From Sinorhizobium fredii USDA 205 (GTDB lineage: Bacteria > Pseudomonadota > Alphaproteobacteria > Rhizobiales > Rhizobiaceae), in assembly GCF_001461695.1 (NCBI RefSeq), contig NZ_AUTC01000090.1:1-63784 (forward strand): 63,784 nucleotides of DNA. The letters are read 5' to 3'. The notes beneath the pieces were generated by a model. The model ran no database searches, was not told the DNA's origin, and saw nothing but the letters and a program-made list of their open reading frames with translations. This document shows, in pieces, positions 32,860 to 41,874 of the stretch. Made by a program: the position numbers and the translations under genes. Position 1 is the first letter of the stretch. Each line of letters begins with the position of its first letter.

Positions 32860-33042
32860 CGTTTTGGGAATTCCCGCCGGAAGGCTGCCACTTACCTCCC
32901 TTCAACTGAGGTGCGGTCCAATCTCAGTGCCACGTTCTTGACAAAATTCACCCAAACCCCTGATTCGCCAGGGGTTCAATCCTTGCGTGTTGCTGGCAAT
33001 GTGTTGACCTCAAAACTGTCCTTTTTGGCTGAGGGGATCGGC

Positions 33043-33282
33043 GTGCGTCCATTGCGAGCGTCCAGCAACACACCTTTGTGGCCGGAGGACCTCGACGCGC
33101 TTCAGCGTGTCTTCGACCGGCTGTGCAGCGAGTACCGGTGGCCGCGCAAGAGTGCCCAGGCGCAGCGATACGGCCGGATGCTGATCGAAGAGTATCAGGC
33201 CGGTACGCGGGATGAGCGCCTGCTCCTGGCCGCCGGACGATCGTTCGTCGATCGGTCCCTCGACCAGAGGAGGCCGGCATGA
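33043..33282 (+). CDS. Small hypothetical protein, 79 aa
   Basis: 79 aa from the GTG at 33043, with GAGGGG upstream at 33031-33036. The protein contains LWPEDLDALQRVFDRLCSEY and SAQAQRYGRMLIEEYQAGTR, two amphipathic helices, and ends FVDRSLDQRRPA. Similar short proteins occur in Rhizobiales without assigned domain, to my recollection. A longer frame from 32911 is possible but has poor composition before residue 45. It overlaps the next small gene by 4 nt (ATGA at 33279), suggesting a two-gene unit. Confidence 0.65.
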   Translation: MRPLRASSNTPLWPEDLDALQRVFDRLCSEYRWPRKSAQAQRYGRMLIEEYQAGTRDERLLLAAGRSFVDRSLDQRRPA

Positions 33283-33485
33283 CGCAGGAGGTTTCGGTCA
33301 ATTGCGATGATCTCGCCGAGAAGCGCCGCGCCATCGACGCCATGAAGGACGCCTTCGCCAGCGCCATCGAGGCGCGCCAAGCGGAGATCCGCGCTCGCGA
33401 CCTGCCGGGGCAGAGGACGGGATGGATAGGCATGCTTGTGCGAAAACCGCGCGAGACACGTCCTTCACGACGTGAGTCGGCGTGA
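33279..33485 (+). CDS. Small hypothetical protein, 68 aa
   Basis: 68-aa protein coupled by a 4-nt overlap to the preceding 79-aa gene. Predicted mainly helical: LAEKRRAIDAMKDAFASAIE followed by ARQAEIRARD and a basic tail RKPRETRPSRRESA. No family recognised. The pair of very small overlapping genes has the shape of a toxin-antitoxin unit, but no toxin motif is visible, so this is not claimed. Confidence 0.6.
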   Translation: MTQEVSVNCDDLAEKRRAIDAMKDAFASAIEARQAEIRARDLPGQRTGWIGMLVRKPRETRPSRRESA

Positions 33486-33568
33486 CGCCTCGACGCCGAC
33501 ACTCGCCTCATACGCGAATGCCGGGGCCTGCCGCCTCATTCATGGAAACGGCGCCGTGCGCGGCCGTC

Positions 33569-33787
33569 TCAGTGATAAAAGAAATAATCGCAATCGGCTT
33601 TCTGGGCGTCTTCGCCGCGCCAGACCCGGACTGCCAATTTTGACGATTCGCCTTTGTCTTCGAGCCGTAACCCGAGCAGCGACACGGCGGCCGCCTTTGG
33701 GTTGGGGGCATCGATTTCGATGACCGATCCGACCTGGTGAACGCCCTCCCGAGCGGTCCAGGTGAAGATCTGAACGCTATAGTGCAT
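33569..33787 (-). CDS. Small hypothetical protein, 72 aa
   Basis: 72 aa, ATG at 33787 with GGAGG 8 nt upstream on the minus strand. Sequence is MHYSVQIFTWTAREGVHQVG followed by SVIEIDAPNPKAAAVSLLGL and ending ADCDYFFYH. The alternating pattern suggests a small alpha/beta domain. Family not recognised. It faces the 68-aa gene convergently. Confidence 0.6.
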   Translation of the reverse strand: MHYSVQIFTWTAREGVHQVGSVIEIDAPNPKAAAVSLLGLRLEDKGESSKLAVRVWRGEDAQKADCDYFFYH

Positions 33788-33879
33788 AGATATCCTCCGT
33801 CGCGCTGTTGCTCGCGTCCGTGGACGACCTGGGATTAGGGGCGAAACATCGGTCCGCAGGCAAAGGCCCCTATGAACTC

Positions 33880-34122
33880 TCAGCCATCCTCGACGGTTGC
33901 TTCAGGTCGATCTCCTCCATCGGCGTGTTCGAAATGCCAGTTTCCCTGCTCATCCTGGAAGCTGATTTCCTCATCGTCGCCGCCGACCTGCTGTTCCGCC
34001 GCCGCAACTCTTGCGGCCGCCAGCGCCATCTCGCGACTGGGAAAGGACTCTGAATACGCGTCGGCTGCCTTGTAGGCCCAGCCTCCGTCGTGTTGAACGA
34101 TCGAATAGATGATCCGCGCCAT
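33880..34122 (-). CDS. DUF2188-like small protein, 80 aa
   Basis: 80 aa with ATG at 34122 and GGGAG upstream. The segment IVQHDGGWAYKAADAYSESF and MALAAARVAAAEQQVGGDDE resembles DUF2188, a small domain thought to bind or accompany other proteins, where HDGGWAYK and the following acidic helix are typical. The C-terminus is very acidic (ISFQDEQGNWHFEHADGGDR). Function unknown. It is transcribed in the same direction as the 72-aa gene, 93 bp upstream of it, and may share its promoter. Confidence 0.7.
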   Translation of the reverse strand: MARIIYSIVQHDGGWAYKAADAYSESFPSREMALAAARVAAAEQQVGGDDEEISFQDEQGNWHFEHADGGDRPEATVEDG

Positions 34123-34320
34123 TCTTCACTCCCGTGGATTTCCAGAGACAATCATGCCCCCGGTTGGGCCGTTGCCGCACGGCCGCTATGCTCCTCCTTG
34201 CCTGTGGCGTGTCCACGCTGGACGGCGCGATGTTAACACAAATTGGCTAGAGTTGTGCCATTTTTGAAAGCTGCTCCACGACCTCCCTCCCCGACTTCAA
34301 TTGCTGAACGATTTCAATGG

Positions 34321-34350
34321 AAAACGCGGCCCCGAGAGGGGGCCGCGTTC
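34321..34350 (-). terminator. Terminator of wrbA
   Basis: AACGCGGCCCC and GGGGCCGCGTT form a perfect 11-bp stem with a 5-nt loop, 28 bp beyond the wrbA stop. On the minus strand the stem is followed by TTCC after TT, giving a short T-rich tail. Confidence 0.75.
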
Positions 34351-34377
34351 GCATGGGACTAGCTAATTCGATTGGGA

Positions 34378-34977
34378 TCAGTCGGCCAGCTTGGCGGCGA
34401 TCCGCGCGACATGGGCGCCCTGGAAGCGGGCCGCGTCGAGCTCGACCTCGGACGGCTGGCGCGAGCCGTCGCCGCCGGTGATCGTCGATGCGCCATAGGG
34501 GGAGCCACCCTTGATCTCGTCAATGCCCATCTGCCCCTGGAAGGCGTATGGCAGACCAACGACCACCATGCCATGATGCAGCATGGTGGGGATCAGGCCG
34601 AGGATGGTCGATTCCTGACCGCCATGCTGGGTTGCCGAGGAGGTGAAGGCCGACCCGACCTTGCCGACCAATTTGCCCTTCGCCCAGAGGCTGCCGGTCT
34701 GGTCGATGAAATTCCGCAACTGCGAGGCAACCGTGCCGTAGCGCGTGCCGGCGCCGAAGATGATCGCGTCGTAGTCGCCCAGTTCCTCGACCGTCGCGAC
34801 CGGCGCCGGCTGGTCGATCTTGTAGTGGGAAGCCTTGGCGATCTCTTCTGAGACGAGTTCCGGGACACGCTTCACCGACACCTCCGCGCCGGCCGACTCG
34901 GCCCCCTCCGCAACGGCGTAGGCCATCTTTTCGATATGTCCGTACGCCGAGTAGTAAAGAACCAAAACCTTAGCCAA
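34378..34977 (-). CDS. wrbA: NAD(P)H:quinone oxidoreductase, WrbA type
   Basis: 199-aa FMN-dependent flavodoxin-like enzyme reducing quinones by two electrons. Begins (M)[20 protein letters not shown] with the FMN phosphate loop, then [39 protein letters not shown] and [20 protein letters not shown], all WrbA hallmarks. The start is an unusual TTG at 34977: AGGAG is placed 8-12 nt upstream and no ATG occurs before an extension to 35094 that has no family similarity. Length of 199 aa matches WrbA. It is likely involved in oxidative stress defence. Confidence 0.93.
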   Translation of the reverse strand: MAKVLVLYYSAYGHIEKMAYAVAEGAESAGAEVSVKRVPELVSEEIAKASHYKIDQPAPVATVEELGDYDAIIFGAGTRYGTVASQLRNFIDQTGSLWAKGKLVGKVGSAFTSSATQHGGQESTILGLIPTMLHHGMVVVGLPYAFQGQMGIDEIKGGSPYGASTITGGDGSRQPSEVELDAARFQGAHVARIAAKLAD

Positions 34978-35141
34978 AGAAAATCTCCTTCGATGTCCGG
35001 CAATTCCGCTTGATCGCCGCGGCCGGCAGGATTTATCAAATCGCATGCCATTGCCAGAACGGGACCGGTCGACAGACTGTTCAGTCTTTTTCAACAGTAA
35101 GCAGATCGTGTTAAACGATCCGAACCATTCCGGAGCGCAAA

Positions 35142-35897
35142 ATGAACAGTGCCAGTGTTGTCACCGCTGCCATGCTCGCCATTGGAGACGAGCTTCTCTC
35201 CGGCCGCACCAAGGACAAGAACATCGGCCACCTTGCCGACATGCTGACGATGGTCGGTATCGATCTGCGGGAGGTTCGTATCGTCGCCGATGACGAGGAA
35301 GCAATCGTCGAAGCCGTTAATACGCTGCGCGGCCGCTATGACCATGTCTTCACCTCCGGCGGCATCGGCCCGACCCATGACGACATCACCGCCGACGCCA
35401 TCTCGAAGGCGTTCGGGGTGGAGTGCGTCCACGATCCCAAGGCGATGGAATTGCTCGGCGCGATGTATCAGCGGCGTAGCATGGAGTTTACCGAGGCACG
35501 AAAGCAGATGGCGCGCATGCCGGTCGGCGCCGACCACATCGCCAATCCGGTATCGACCGCCCCGGGCTTCAAGGTCGGTAATGTCTACGTCATGGCCGGG
35601 GTGCCGCAGGTATTCCAGGCGATGCTCGATGGCCTGCTGCCCAGCCTCCAGACCGGTACGCCGGTCCTGTCGCGAACGGTGCGCTCCCCCTTTGGCGAAG
35701 GCGATATCGGCACGCCGCTGACCGAGGTGCAAAAGCACCATCCCGAAACGAGCATCGGTTCCTATCCGAAATTCGACGGCAAGAGCTTCTCGACCGATAT
35801 CGTGATCCGCGGCCGCGACGAGTCGGCGCTTGCGGCGGCCGAGGCCGATGTGGCGGCGATGCTCGAAGCGATCTCACGCTCGCGCCAGGGCGGCTAA
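35142..35897 (+). CDS. CinA-type competence/damage-inducible protein (MoCF domain)
   Basis: 251-aa protein with a molybdopterin-binding (MoCF_biosynth) domain as in CinA N-terminus: [54 protein letters not shown] and [20 protein letters not shown]. It lacks the C-terminal nicotinamide-mononucleotide deamidase domain of full CinA. Function of the isolated domain is unsettled; ADP-ribose pyrophosphatase activity has been reported for CinA relatives, from memory. A plausible promoter (AT-rich, TTCAACAG) lies just before its start at 35142. Confidence 0.9.
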   Translation: MNSASVVTAAMLAIGDELLSGRTKDKNIGHLADMLTMVGIDLREVRIVADDEEAIVEAVNTLRGRYDHVFTSGGIGPTHDDITADAISKAFGVECVHDPKAMELLGAMYQRRSMEFTEARKQMARMPVGADHIANPVSTAPGFKVGNVYVMAGVPQVFQAMLDGLLPSLQTGTPVLSRTVRSPFGEGDIGTPLTEVQKHHPETSIGSYPKFDGKSFSTDIVIRGRDESALAAAEADVAAMLEAISRSRQGG

Positions 35898-36084
35898 CCC
35901 GGTCCGCAAGCAAAAAGACAACAAACCGACCCCAAGTTCATGCGACCGGCGTACCGGCTACGCAGGCTCTTGCGCGGCAGGCTTCATTGCCAGTATTGCA
36001 TTCGCCAACATGGAAGCGCCGCGTGTGGCACGCCGATCTGCCGAAGCGCTTCACAGTCCCAATCGACCAAGCGGAGCGCGTCAC

Positions 36085-36582
36085 ATGTCTCTTCCCGAAA
36101 AAGCCTTTCCCGTATCCTGGGACCAATTCCATCGCGACGCGCGGGCGCTCGCCTGGCGGCTCGCCGACAACGGGCACGAATGGCGCGCCATGGTCTGCAT
36201 CACCCGTGGCGGCCTCGTGCCGGCGGCAATCGTCAGCCGGGAACTCAACATCCGCATGATCGAAACCGTCTGCATCGCCTCCTATCACGACTACGACACG
36301 CAGGGGCAGATGAAGCTGCTGAAGGGCATCTCGCCAGAGATCGCCAAGGACGGCGGCGAAGGTGTGCTGATCGTCGACGACCTGACCGACACAGGCAAGA
36401 CGGCCGCCGAAGTCCGCGCCATGCTGCCCAAGGCGCATTTCGCCGCGGTATACGCCAAGCCGAAGGGCCGCCCGCTGGTCGACACCTTCGTGACCGAAGT
36501 GAGCCAGGATACCTGGATCTATTTCCCCTGGGACATGGGCCTCACCTATCAGGAGCCGATCGCCAAGGGAACACGCGGCTAA
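36085..36582 (+). CDS. gpt: Xanthine (guanine) phosphoribosyltransferase
   Basis: 165-aa purine salvage enzyme using PRPP to convert xanthine, guanine or hypoxanthine to nucleotides. PRPP-binding motif [19 protein letters not shown] is clear, with [17 protein letters not shown] (the usual RGG of the family) and WIYFPWDMG binding the purine. ATG at 36085 follows GCGGAG; a longer frame reaching 35830 overlaps the previous gene. The gene ends 13 bp before the end of the opposing NAD(P)HX repair gene. Confidence 0.93.
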   Translation: MSLPEKAFPVSWDQFHRDARALAWRLADNGHEWRAMVCITRGGLVPAAIVSRELNIRMIETVCIASYHDYDTQGQMKLLKGISPEIAKDGGEGVLIVDDLTDTGKTAAEVRAMLPKAHFAAVYAKPKGRPLVDTFVTEVSQDTWIYFPWDMGLTYQEPIAKGTRG

Positions 36583-36595
36583 GCCCGTCGCCGCT

Positions 36596-38071
36596 TCAGG
36601 GAAGCGGCGGAATATGCTCGACCAGCATCTCGGCCGTCGCGGTATGGCCGGCGCGGATCCCCGCCTCGCCGTGGCGCCAGACCGCCGCGGCGGCCGCTTC
36701 GAAGGCTGGAAAGCCCTGCGCCAGATGAGCGCCAATCATCCCAGCCAGCACATCGCCCGATCCGGCAGTGGCAAGCCAGGGCGGCGCGTTCGTATTCACG
36801 ACGGCGCGGCCCGAAGGCGCGGCCACGACGGTGTCGGGTCCCTTGTAGACGATCACCGCATGGCTGAGGCGCGCCGCGGCTTGCGCCTTTTCGATCTTGG
36901 AAAGCGCGGCATCCGCGGCAACCTCCGGGAAGAGGCGCACAAACTCACCTTCGTGCGGCGTCATGACAACCTGGCCGCCACTTGCTGCGATCTTTTCAAA
37001 CAGCTCTCCCCTTGCCTGCTGAAAGGAACTCATCCCGTCGGCATCGAGAACCAGGGCGCGATCGCAGAGCATCAGGGCGAAGTCCCTCGCCTTCTTGCCG
37101 ACGCCGAATCCCGGGCCAAGCACGAATGTGCCGAGCCGCTTGTCCTGCAGCCATTCGGCGAGGTCGGCGGCACTGCCGATTTCCTTGAGCATGACGGCCG
37201 TCAGGTGCGAAGCGTTGACGGCCATTGCCTCCCGCGGGGAGCCGAGCGTGACGAGCCCTGCCCCGGCGACCAGACCGGCCGTTGCCGAGAGCCGCGCCGC
37301 ACCGGTGGACGTCGGCCCTCCCGAAAGGACGGCAAGGTGACCGCGCTTGTATTTGTGCGTGCCCGCTTCGGGGCCAACGGCATACTGCCTCCAGATGGCC
37401 GGCCCGTTGATCCGCAGGTCGCTTGCCCGCGCCGCCACCAACCGAGCCGGGATGCCGATATCGAAGACCTCGAGCGCGCCGCTCAGCACACGTCCCGGCA
37501 TCAGCACATGCCCGGGCTTCGGCGCCATGAAAGTGACCGTATGGGCAGCGGTGAAACTTGCGCCGCGCACCTCCCCGGTGCGGCCGTCGATGCCAGAAGG
37601 CAGATCGACCGCCAGAACCGGTATCCGGCTTGCATTCACCTGCTTGACGACCTTCCGTGCAGCATCTGCCAGGTCGCGAGCGAGCCCTGCCCCGAACAGC
37701 GCGTCGACGATAACGTCGCCCGATTTAGGCTGGTAAGATTCGATATCCACGACCGCGAGCCGGCAGGCGCTGCGGGCCTTGGCCGCGTCACCCCGAAGCT
37801 TTCTGGGGTCCCCCAGGGAGAACAAGGCAACCTGCGCGCCACTTTCCGCCAGGGCTTCTGCGGCGACATAGCCATCGCCGCCATTATTGCCCGGCCCGCA
37901 GAGGACGACAAAGCGAGAGGCAGCCGGAAACAGCCGGAGGGCGGCAGCCGACACCGCCATCCCCGCCGAGCGCATCAGCGAGAAGCTGTCGATGCCGGAA
38001 TCGGCTGCGTCCTTGTCGATCGCCGCCATCTCGTTCGGCGTCACCAGCATGTCTTGAAGCGCGTCGTGCAT
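36596..38071 (-). CDS. Bifunctional NAD(P)H-hydrate epimerase / ADP-dependent dehydratase
   Basis: 491-aa fusion enzyme repairing hydrated NAD(P)H. N-terminal YjeF epimerase domain: LVTPNEMAAIDKDAADSGID, LCGPGNNGGDGYVAAEALAE, VDLPSGIDGRTGEV. C-terminal ribokinase-like ADP/ATP-dependent dehydratase: YKRGHLAVLSGGPTSTGAAR, VVMTPHEGEFVRLFPEVAA and NTNAPPWLATAGSGDVLAGM with the catalytic Asp. Length fits the E. coli NnrDE-type fusion. Start at 38071. It is divergent from glnB, whose control region occupies the gap. Confidence 0.94.
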   Translation of the reverse strand: MHDALQDMLVTPNEMAAIDKDAADSGIDSFSLMRSAGMAVSAAALRLFPAASRFVVLCGPGNNGGDGYVAAEALAESGAQVALFSLGDPRKLRGDAAKARSACRLAVVDIESYQPKSGDVIVDALFGAGLARDLADAARKVVKQVNASRIPVLAVDLPSGIDGRTGEVRGASFTAAHTVTFMAPKPGHVLMPGRVLSGALEVFDIGIPARLVAARASDLRINGPAIWRQYAVGPEAGTHKYKRGHLAVLSGGPTSTGAARLSATAGLVAGAGLVTLGSPREAMAVNASHLTAVMLKEIGSAADLAEWLQDKRLGTFVLGPGFGVGKKARDFALMLCDRALVLDADGMSSFQQARGELFEKIAASGGQVVMTPHEGEFVRLFPEVAADAALSKIEKAQAAARLSHAVIVYKGPDTVVAAPSGRAVVNTNAPPWLATAGSGDVLAGMIGAHLAQGFPAFEAAAAAVWRHGEAGIRAGHTATAEMLVEHIPPLP

Positions 38072-38755
<684 letters not shown>

Positions 38756-38846
38756 TTGACTGACCGTCCGATACCCCCATCCGATCCTGAGGGCCGCCCG
38801 GCCCCGATTTTCCAACTGCGTCATCTCACACAGGGAATTGCAAACA

Positions 38847-40256
38847 ATGACGACTGCCAGTGAAATTCTGAAGCAGATCAAGGACAACGACATCAAGTTT
38901 GTCGACCTGCGCTTTACCGATCCGAAGGGCAAGCTGCAGCATGTGACGATGGACGTTGCCGTGGTCGACGAGGACATGTTCGCCGACGGCGTGATGTTCG
39001 ATGGCTCTTCGATTGCCGGCTGGAAGGCCATCAACGAGTCCGACATGGTGCTGATGCCCGATCCGGAAACGGCCCACATGGACCCGTTCTTCGCGCAGTC
39101 CACCATGGTCATCGTCTGCGATATTCTCGATCCGGTTTCCGGCGAAGCCTACAACCGCGATCCGCGCGGCACAGCGAAGAAGGCCGAGGCCTACCTCAAG
39201 GCATCGGGCATTGGCGACACCGTCTTCGTCGGCCCCGAGGCCGAGTTCTTCGTGTTCGACGACGTCAAGTACAAGGCCGACCCGTACAACACCGGCTTCA
39301 AGCTCGACAGCTCCGAACTGCCCTCGAACGACGACACGGACTATGAGACCGGCAACCTCGGTCACCGTCCGCGCATCAAGGGCGGATACTTCCCGGTTCC
39401 GCCGGTCGACAGCTGCCAGGATATGCGCTCCGAAATGCTGACGGTGCTTGCCGAAATGGGCGTCACGGTCGAAAAGCACCACCACGAGGTGGCCGCCGCC
39501 CAGCACGAGCTTGGCGTCAAGTTCGACGCGCTCGTCCGCAACGCCGACAAGATGCAGATCTACAAATACGTCGTGCATCAGGTTGCCAACGCCTACGGCA
39601 AGACCGCGACCTTCATGCCGAAGCCGGTTTTCGGCGACAACGGCTCCGGCATGCACGTTCACCTGTCGATCTGGAAGGACGGCAAGCCGACCTTCGCCGG
39701 TGACGAATATGCGGGGCTGTCCGAAACCTGCCTCTACTTCATCGGCGGCATCATCAAGCACGCCAAGGCGCTGAACGCCTTCACCAACCCGTCGACGAAC
39801 TCCTACAAGCGTCTCGTCCCGGGTTACGAGGCGCCGGTTCTGCTGGCCTATTCGGCCCGCAACCGATCGGCCTCCTGCCGCATTCCGTTCGGCAGCAATC
39901 CGAAGGCAAAGCGCGTCGAAGTCCGCTTCCCGGATCCGACCGCCAACCCCTACCTCGCCTTCGCCGCCATGCTGATGGCCGGCCTCGACGGCATCAAGAA
40001 CAAGCTGCATCCCGGCAAGGCGATGGACAAGGACCTCTACGATCTGCCGCCGAAGGAACTGAAGAAGATCCCGACGGTTTGCGGCAGCCTGCGCGAAGCC
40101 CTCGAAAGCCTCGACAAGGACCGCAAGTTCCTGACCGCCGGCGGGGTCTTCGACGACGACCAGATCGACTCGTTCATCGAACTCAAGATGCAGGAAGTCA
40201 TGCGCTTCGAGATGACCCCGCATCCGGTCGAATACGACATGTACTACTCCGCCTAA
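38847..40256 (+). CDS. glnA: Glutamine synthetase, type I
   Basis: 469-aa dodecameric enzyme making glutamine from glutamate, ammonium and ATP. N-terminal beta-grasp domain with [20 protein letters not shown]; catalytic [11 protein letters not shown] with metal-binding Glu, and [18 protein letters not shown] and [20 protein letters not shown]. The adenylylation site is Tyr398 in [10 protein letters not shown], so activity should be modulated by GlnE in response to PII. Start at 38847; a GTG-like extension of three codons is possible. It follows glnB and ends in a strong intrinsic terminator at 40306-40339. Confidence 0.97.
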   Translation: MTTASEILKQIKDNDIKFVDLRFTDPKGKLQHVTMDVAVVDEDMFADGVMFDGSSIAGWKAINESDMVLMPDPETAHMDPFFAQSTMVIVCDILDPVSGEAYNRDPRGTAKKAEAYLKASGIGDTVFVGPEAEFFVFDDVKYKADPYNTGFKLDSSELPSNDDTDYETGNLGHRPRIKGGYFPVPPVDSCQDMRSEMLTVLAEMGVTVEKHHHEVAAAQHELGVKFDALVRNADKMQIYKYVVHQVANAYGKTATFMPKPVFGDNGSGMHVHLSIWKDGKPTFAGDEYAGLSETCLYFIGGIIKHAKALNAFTNPSTNSYKRLVPGYEAPVLLAYSARNRSASCRIPFGSNPKAKRVEVRFPDPTANPYLAFAAMLMAGLDGIKNKLHPGKAMDKDLYDLPPKELKKIPTVCGSLREALESLDKDRKFLTAGGVFDDDQIDSFIELKMQEVMRFEMTPHPVEYDMYYSA

Positions 40257-40305
40257 TGGCGGTCGCTGGCCCGTCAGATGCGGCCGGTCCAATCGAGATG
40301 AAAGC

Positions 40306-40339
40306 GAAAGGCGGGTTTCGAACGAGGCCCGCCTTTTCT
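40306..40339 (+). terminator. Intrinsic terminator of glnA
   Basis: AAAGGCGGG (40307-40315) pairs with CCCGCCTTT (40328-40336) over a 12-nt loop, followed by TCTC after TTTT. It starts 50 bp after the glnA stop. Confidence 0.85.
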
Positions 40340-40438
40340 CAAATGCGACAGAGGCAATGCATTTTCGGCAGCCCGGCGGGCCTATTGATGTTCCACATGC
40401 GACAACCCAAATAATGGTCTGAAAGGATGTGTTGCGTC

Positions 40439-40768
40439 ATGAAACAGAGAAACGCGAAATTCGAGATCGGGCAGATTGTTCGCCACCGGTTCTTTCCGTT
40501 TCGCGGCGTCATCTTCGACGTCGATCCGGAGTATGCGAACACCGAAGAATGGTGGAACTCAATTCCCCAGGAGATCCGGCCGAGCAAGGACCAGCCCTTC
40601 TATCATCTGTTCGCCGAGAACGACGAAAGCGAATATGTCGCCTATGTCTCGGAACAGAACCTCGTGTCGGACGAAAGCGACCAGCCGATCCGCCACACCC
40701 AGGTAGACGCTCTGTTCGAGAAGGCGGATGTGGGGCATTACAGGCCGAGGGCCGATTATCGCCATTAG
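40439..40768 (+). CDS. hspQ: Heat shock protein HspQ
   Basis: 109-aa HspQ-type hemimethylated-DNA-binding/YccV-like protein. In E. coli HspQ modulates Lon specificity and DnaA mutant stability. Conserved segments are KFEIGQIVRHRFFPFRGVIF, DVDPEYANTEEWWNSIP, PFYHLFAENDESEYVAYVSE and QNLVSDESDQPIRH. The ATG at 40439 fits the family; an ATG at 40427 sits directly against GAAAGG and is too close to it to serve as start. A terminator hairpin follows at 40817-40848. Confidence 0.93.
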   Translation: MKQRNAKFEIGQIVRHRFFPFRGVIFDVDPEYANTEEWWNSIPQEIRPSKDQPFYHLFAENDESEYVAYVSEQNLVSDESDQPIRHTQVDALFEKADVGHYRPRADYRH

Positions 40769-40816
40769 GCGATCGAGGGTTCGGATCGAGCCGGCGTCAG
40801 ACAATGCCACGAACGC

Positions 40817-40848
40817 AAGGTGCGGAAGGGAAACCATTCGCACCTTTT
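40817..40848 (+). terminator. Terminator of hspQ
   Basis: AAGGTGCG (40817-40824) pairs with CGCACCTT (40839-40846) over a 14-nt loop, followed by TTCC. It is about 50 bp after the hspQ stop. Confidence 0.7.
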
Positions 40849-40862
40849 CCTATCTGCTCAAC

Positions 40863-40892
40863 GAAAAACGCCCGGCTGATCACCGGGCGTTC
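40863..40892 (-). terminator. Terminator of the ialB-like gene
   Basis: AACGCCCGG and CCGGGCGTT form a perfect 9-bp stem with a 7-nt loop; on the minus strand the stem is followed by TTTTTCG. It lies about 24 bp after the stop of the opposing gene. Confidence 0.85.
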
Positions 40893-40915
40893 TCTCAATC
40901 TCAAAAGCGAAGCGA

Positions 40916-41539
40916 TTACTGCTGCTTGGCAGCCTTCTGCGCCTCTTCCAGCTTCTTGCGGGCATCTTCCGCCTTCTTCTGCATTTCTTCCTGCAGCAGA
41001 CGCTGACGCTCTTCGAGCTGCGACTGTTCGATCGGCTCGCCGTCGAATACACCCGTGAAGCCTTCCAGCGTCATCTTGATCGGGTTGGGGGCGCGCTGGA
41101 AATTGACCGACGTGAAGACGACTTCATTGCCCTTCTTGAGGTTGGCGATGAGTGCGTCGGAGAGTGGCGCCTCGGCAACGCACTTGTCGGGCATGCAGAT
41201 GGCGTAGTCGAGCTTGACGCCCTTGCCGCCGTCGATCTGCATCTGAACGCCCGGCGGGATCATTCGCGCGGACGGTACGGAAACCTGCACAACCTTGCGG
41301 TTGACCTTGCCGGAGACGGTGATAAGGCCGACGGCGGTGATGAGCTGACCATTGTTGGCGGTGAGCAGGTTCTGAACGATGCAAACATCGTTATCCTCCT
41401 GCTTGGTGCAAACCTTGAACCAACCCTGCGGCGGCTTGCCCTGCTGCGCAGCGGCGATACCCGGCGCGCCGGCTGCTGCTACGGAGAGCGCCAGCGCTGC
41501 CATTCCCGCCCGTTTGGTGAAGTTCGACTTGAAGATCAT
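40916..41539 (-). CDS. Invasion-associated locus B (IalB) family protein
   Basis: 207-aa secreted protein. Signal peptide with hydrophobic core MAALALSVAAAGAPGIAAAQ, then PPQGWFKVCTKQEDNDVCIV with the Cys pair of the IalB family, followed by NRKVVQVSVPSARMIPPGVQ, LDYAICMPDKCVAEAPLSDA with two further Cys and ALIANLKKGNEVVFTSVNFQ. The C-terminal 50 residues are a charged coiled-coil-like extension (LEERQRLLQEEMQKKAEDAR) seen in rhizobial members. Bartonella IalB is linked to erythrocyte invasion; the rhizobial role is unknown and probably envelope-related. Start at 41539. Confidence 0.9.
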   Translation of the reverse strand: MIFKSNFTKRAGMAALALSVAAAGAPGIAAAQQGKPPQGWFKVCTKQEDNDVCIVQNLLTANNGQLITAVGLITVSGKVNRKVVQVSVPSARMIPPGVQMQIDGGKGVKLDYAICMPDKCVAEAPLSDALIANLKKGNEVVFTSVNFQRAPNPIKMTLEGFTGVFDGEPIEQSQLEERQRLLQEEMQKKAEDARKKLEEAQKAAKQQ

Positions 41540-41874
41540 TGTAGTTCCGTCTCCTGAAAACCGGCCACGGAACAGCCGTTCCGCTGGTGAGTATCGTCAG
41601 CCGCCGTTGTCCTGTTGGCCAAATGAGGCTTTTGAATGGCCCCGATTCCGGAAACACCTGTTACATTGGCTTGTGCCGTTTATCCAGTGTTTCCTTGCAT
41701 TTTTTAGCTCGGTAACACCGGAAACTGGCTGCGAGGCGCGCAAGGCGTCGCAAGCCTGCGATGACGACGGCGGCCGCCCCGCACAGCCGTCTTCCCCCGC
41801 TGCCTTGTTGGAAATATCCCTGCGCATTGGTAACGTGCCGGGAATCGGACCGTCCAATCCTACGGGAGGTGAAG

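Noticed and set aside
33043..33485. Toxin-antitoxin module from the overlapping pair of small genes
   Set aside because: Only size and overlap fit. No RelE, PemK, HicA, VapC or antitoxin DNA-binding motif is visible, so it is described as hypothetical.
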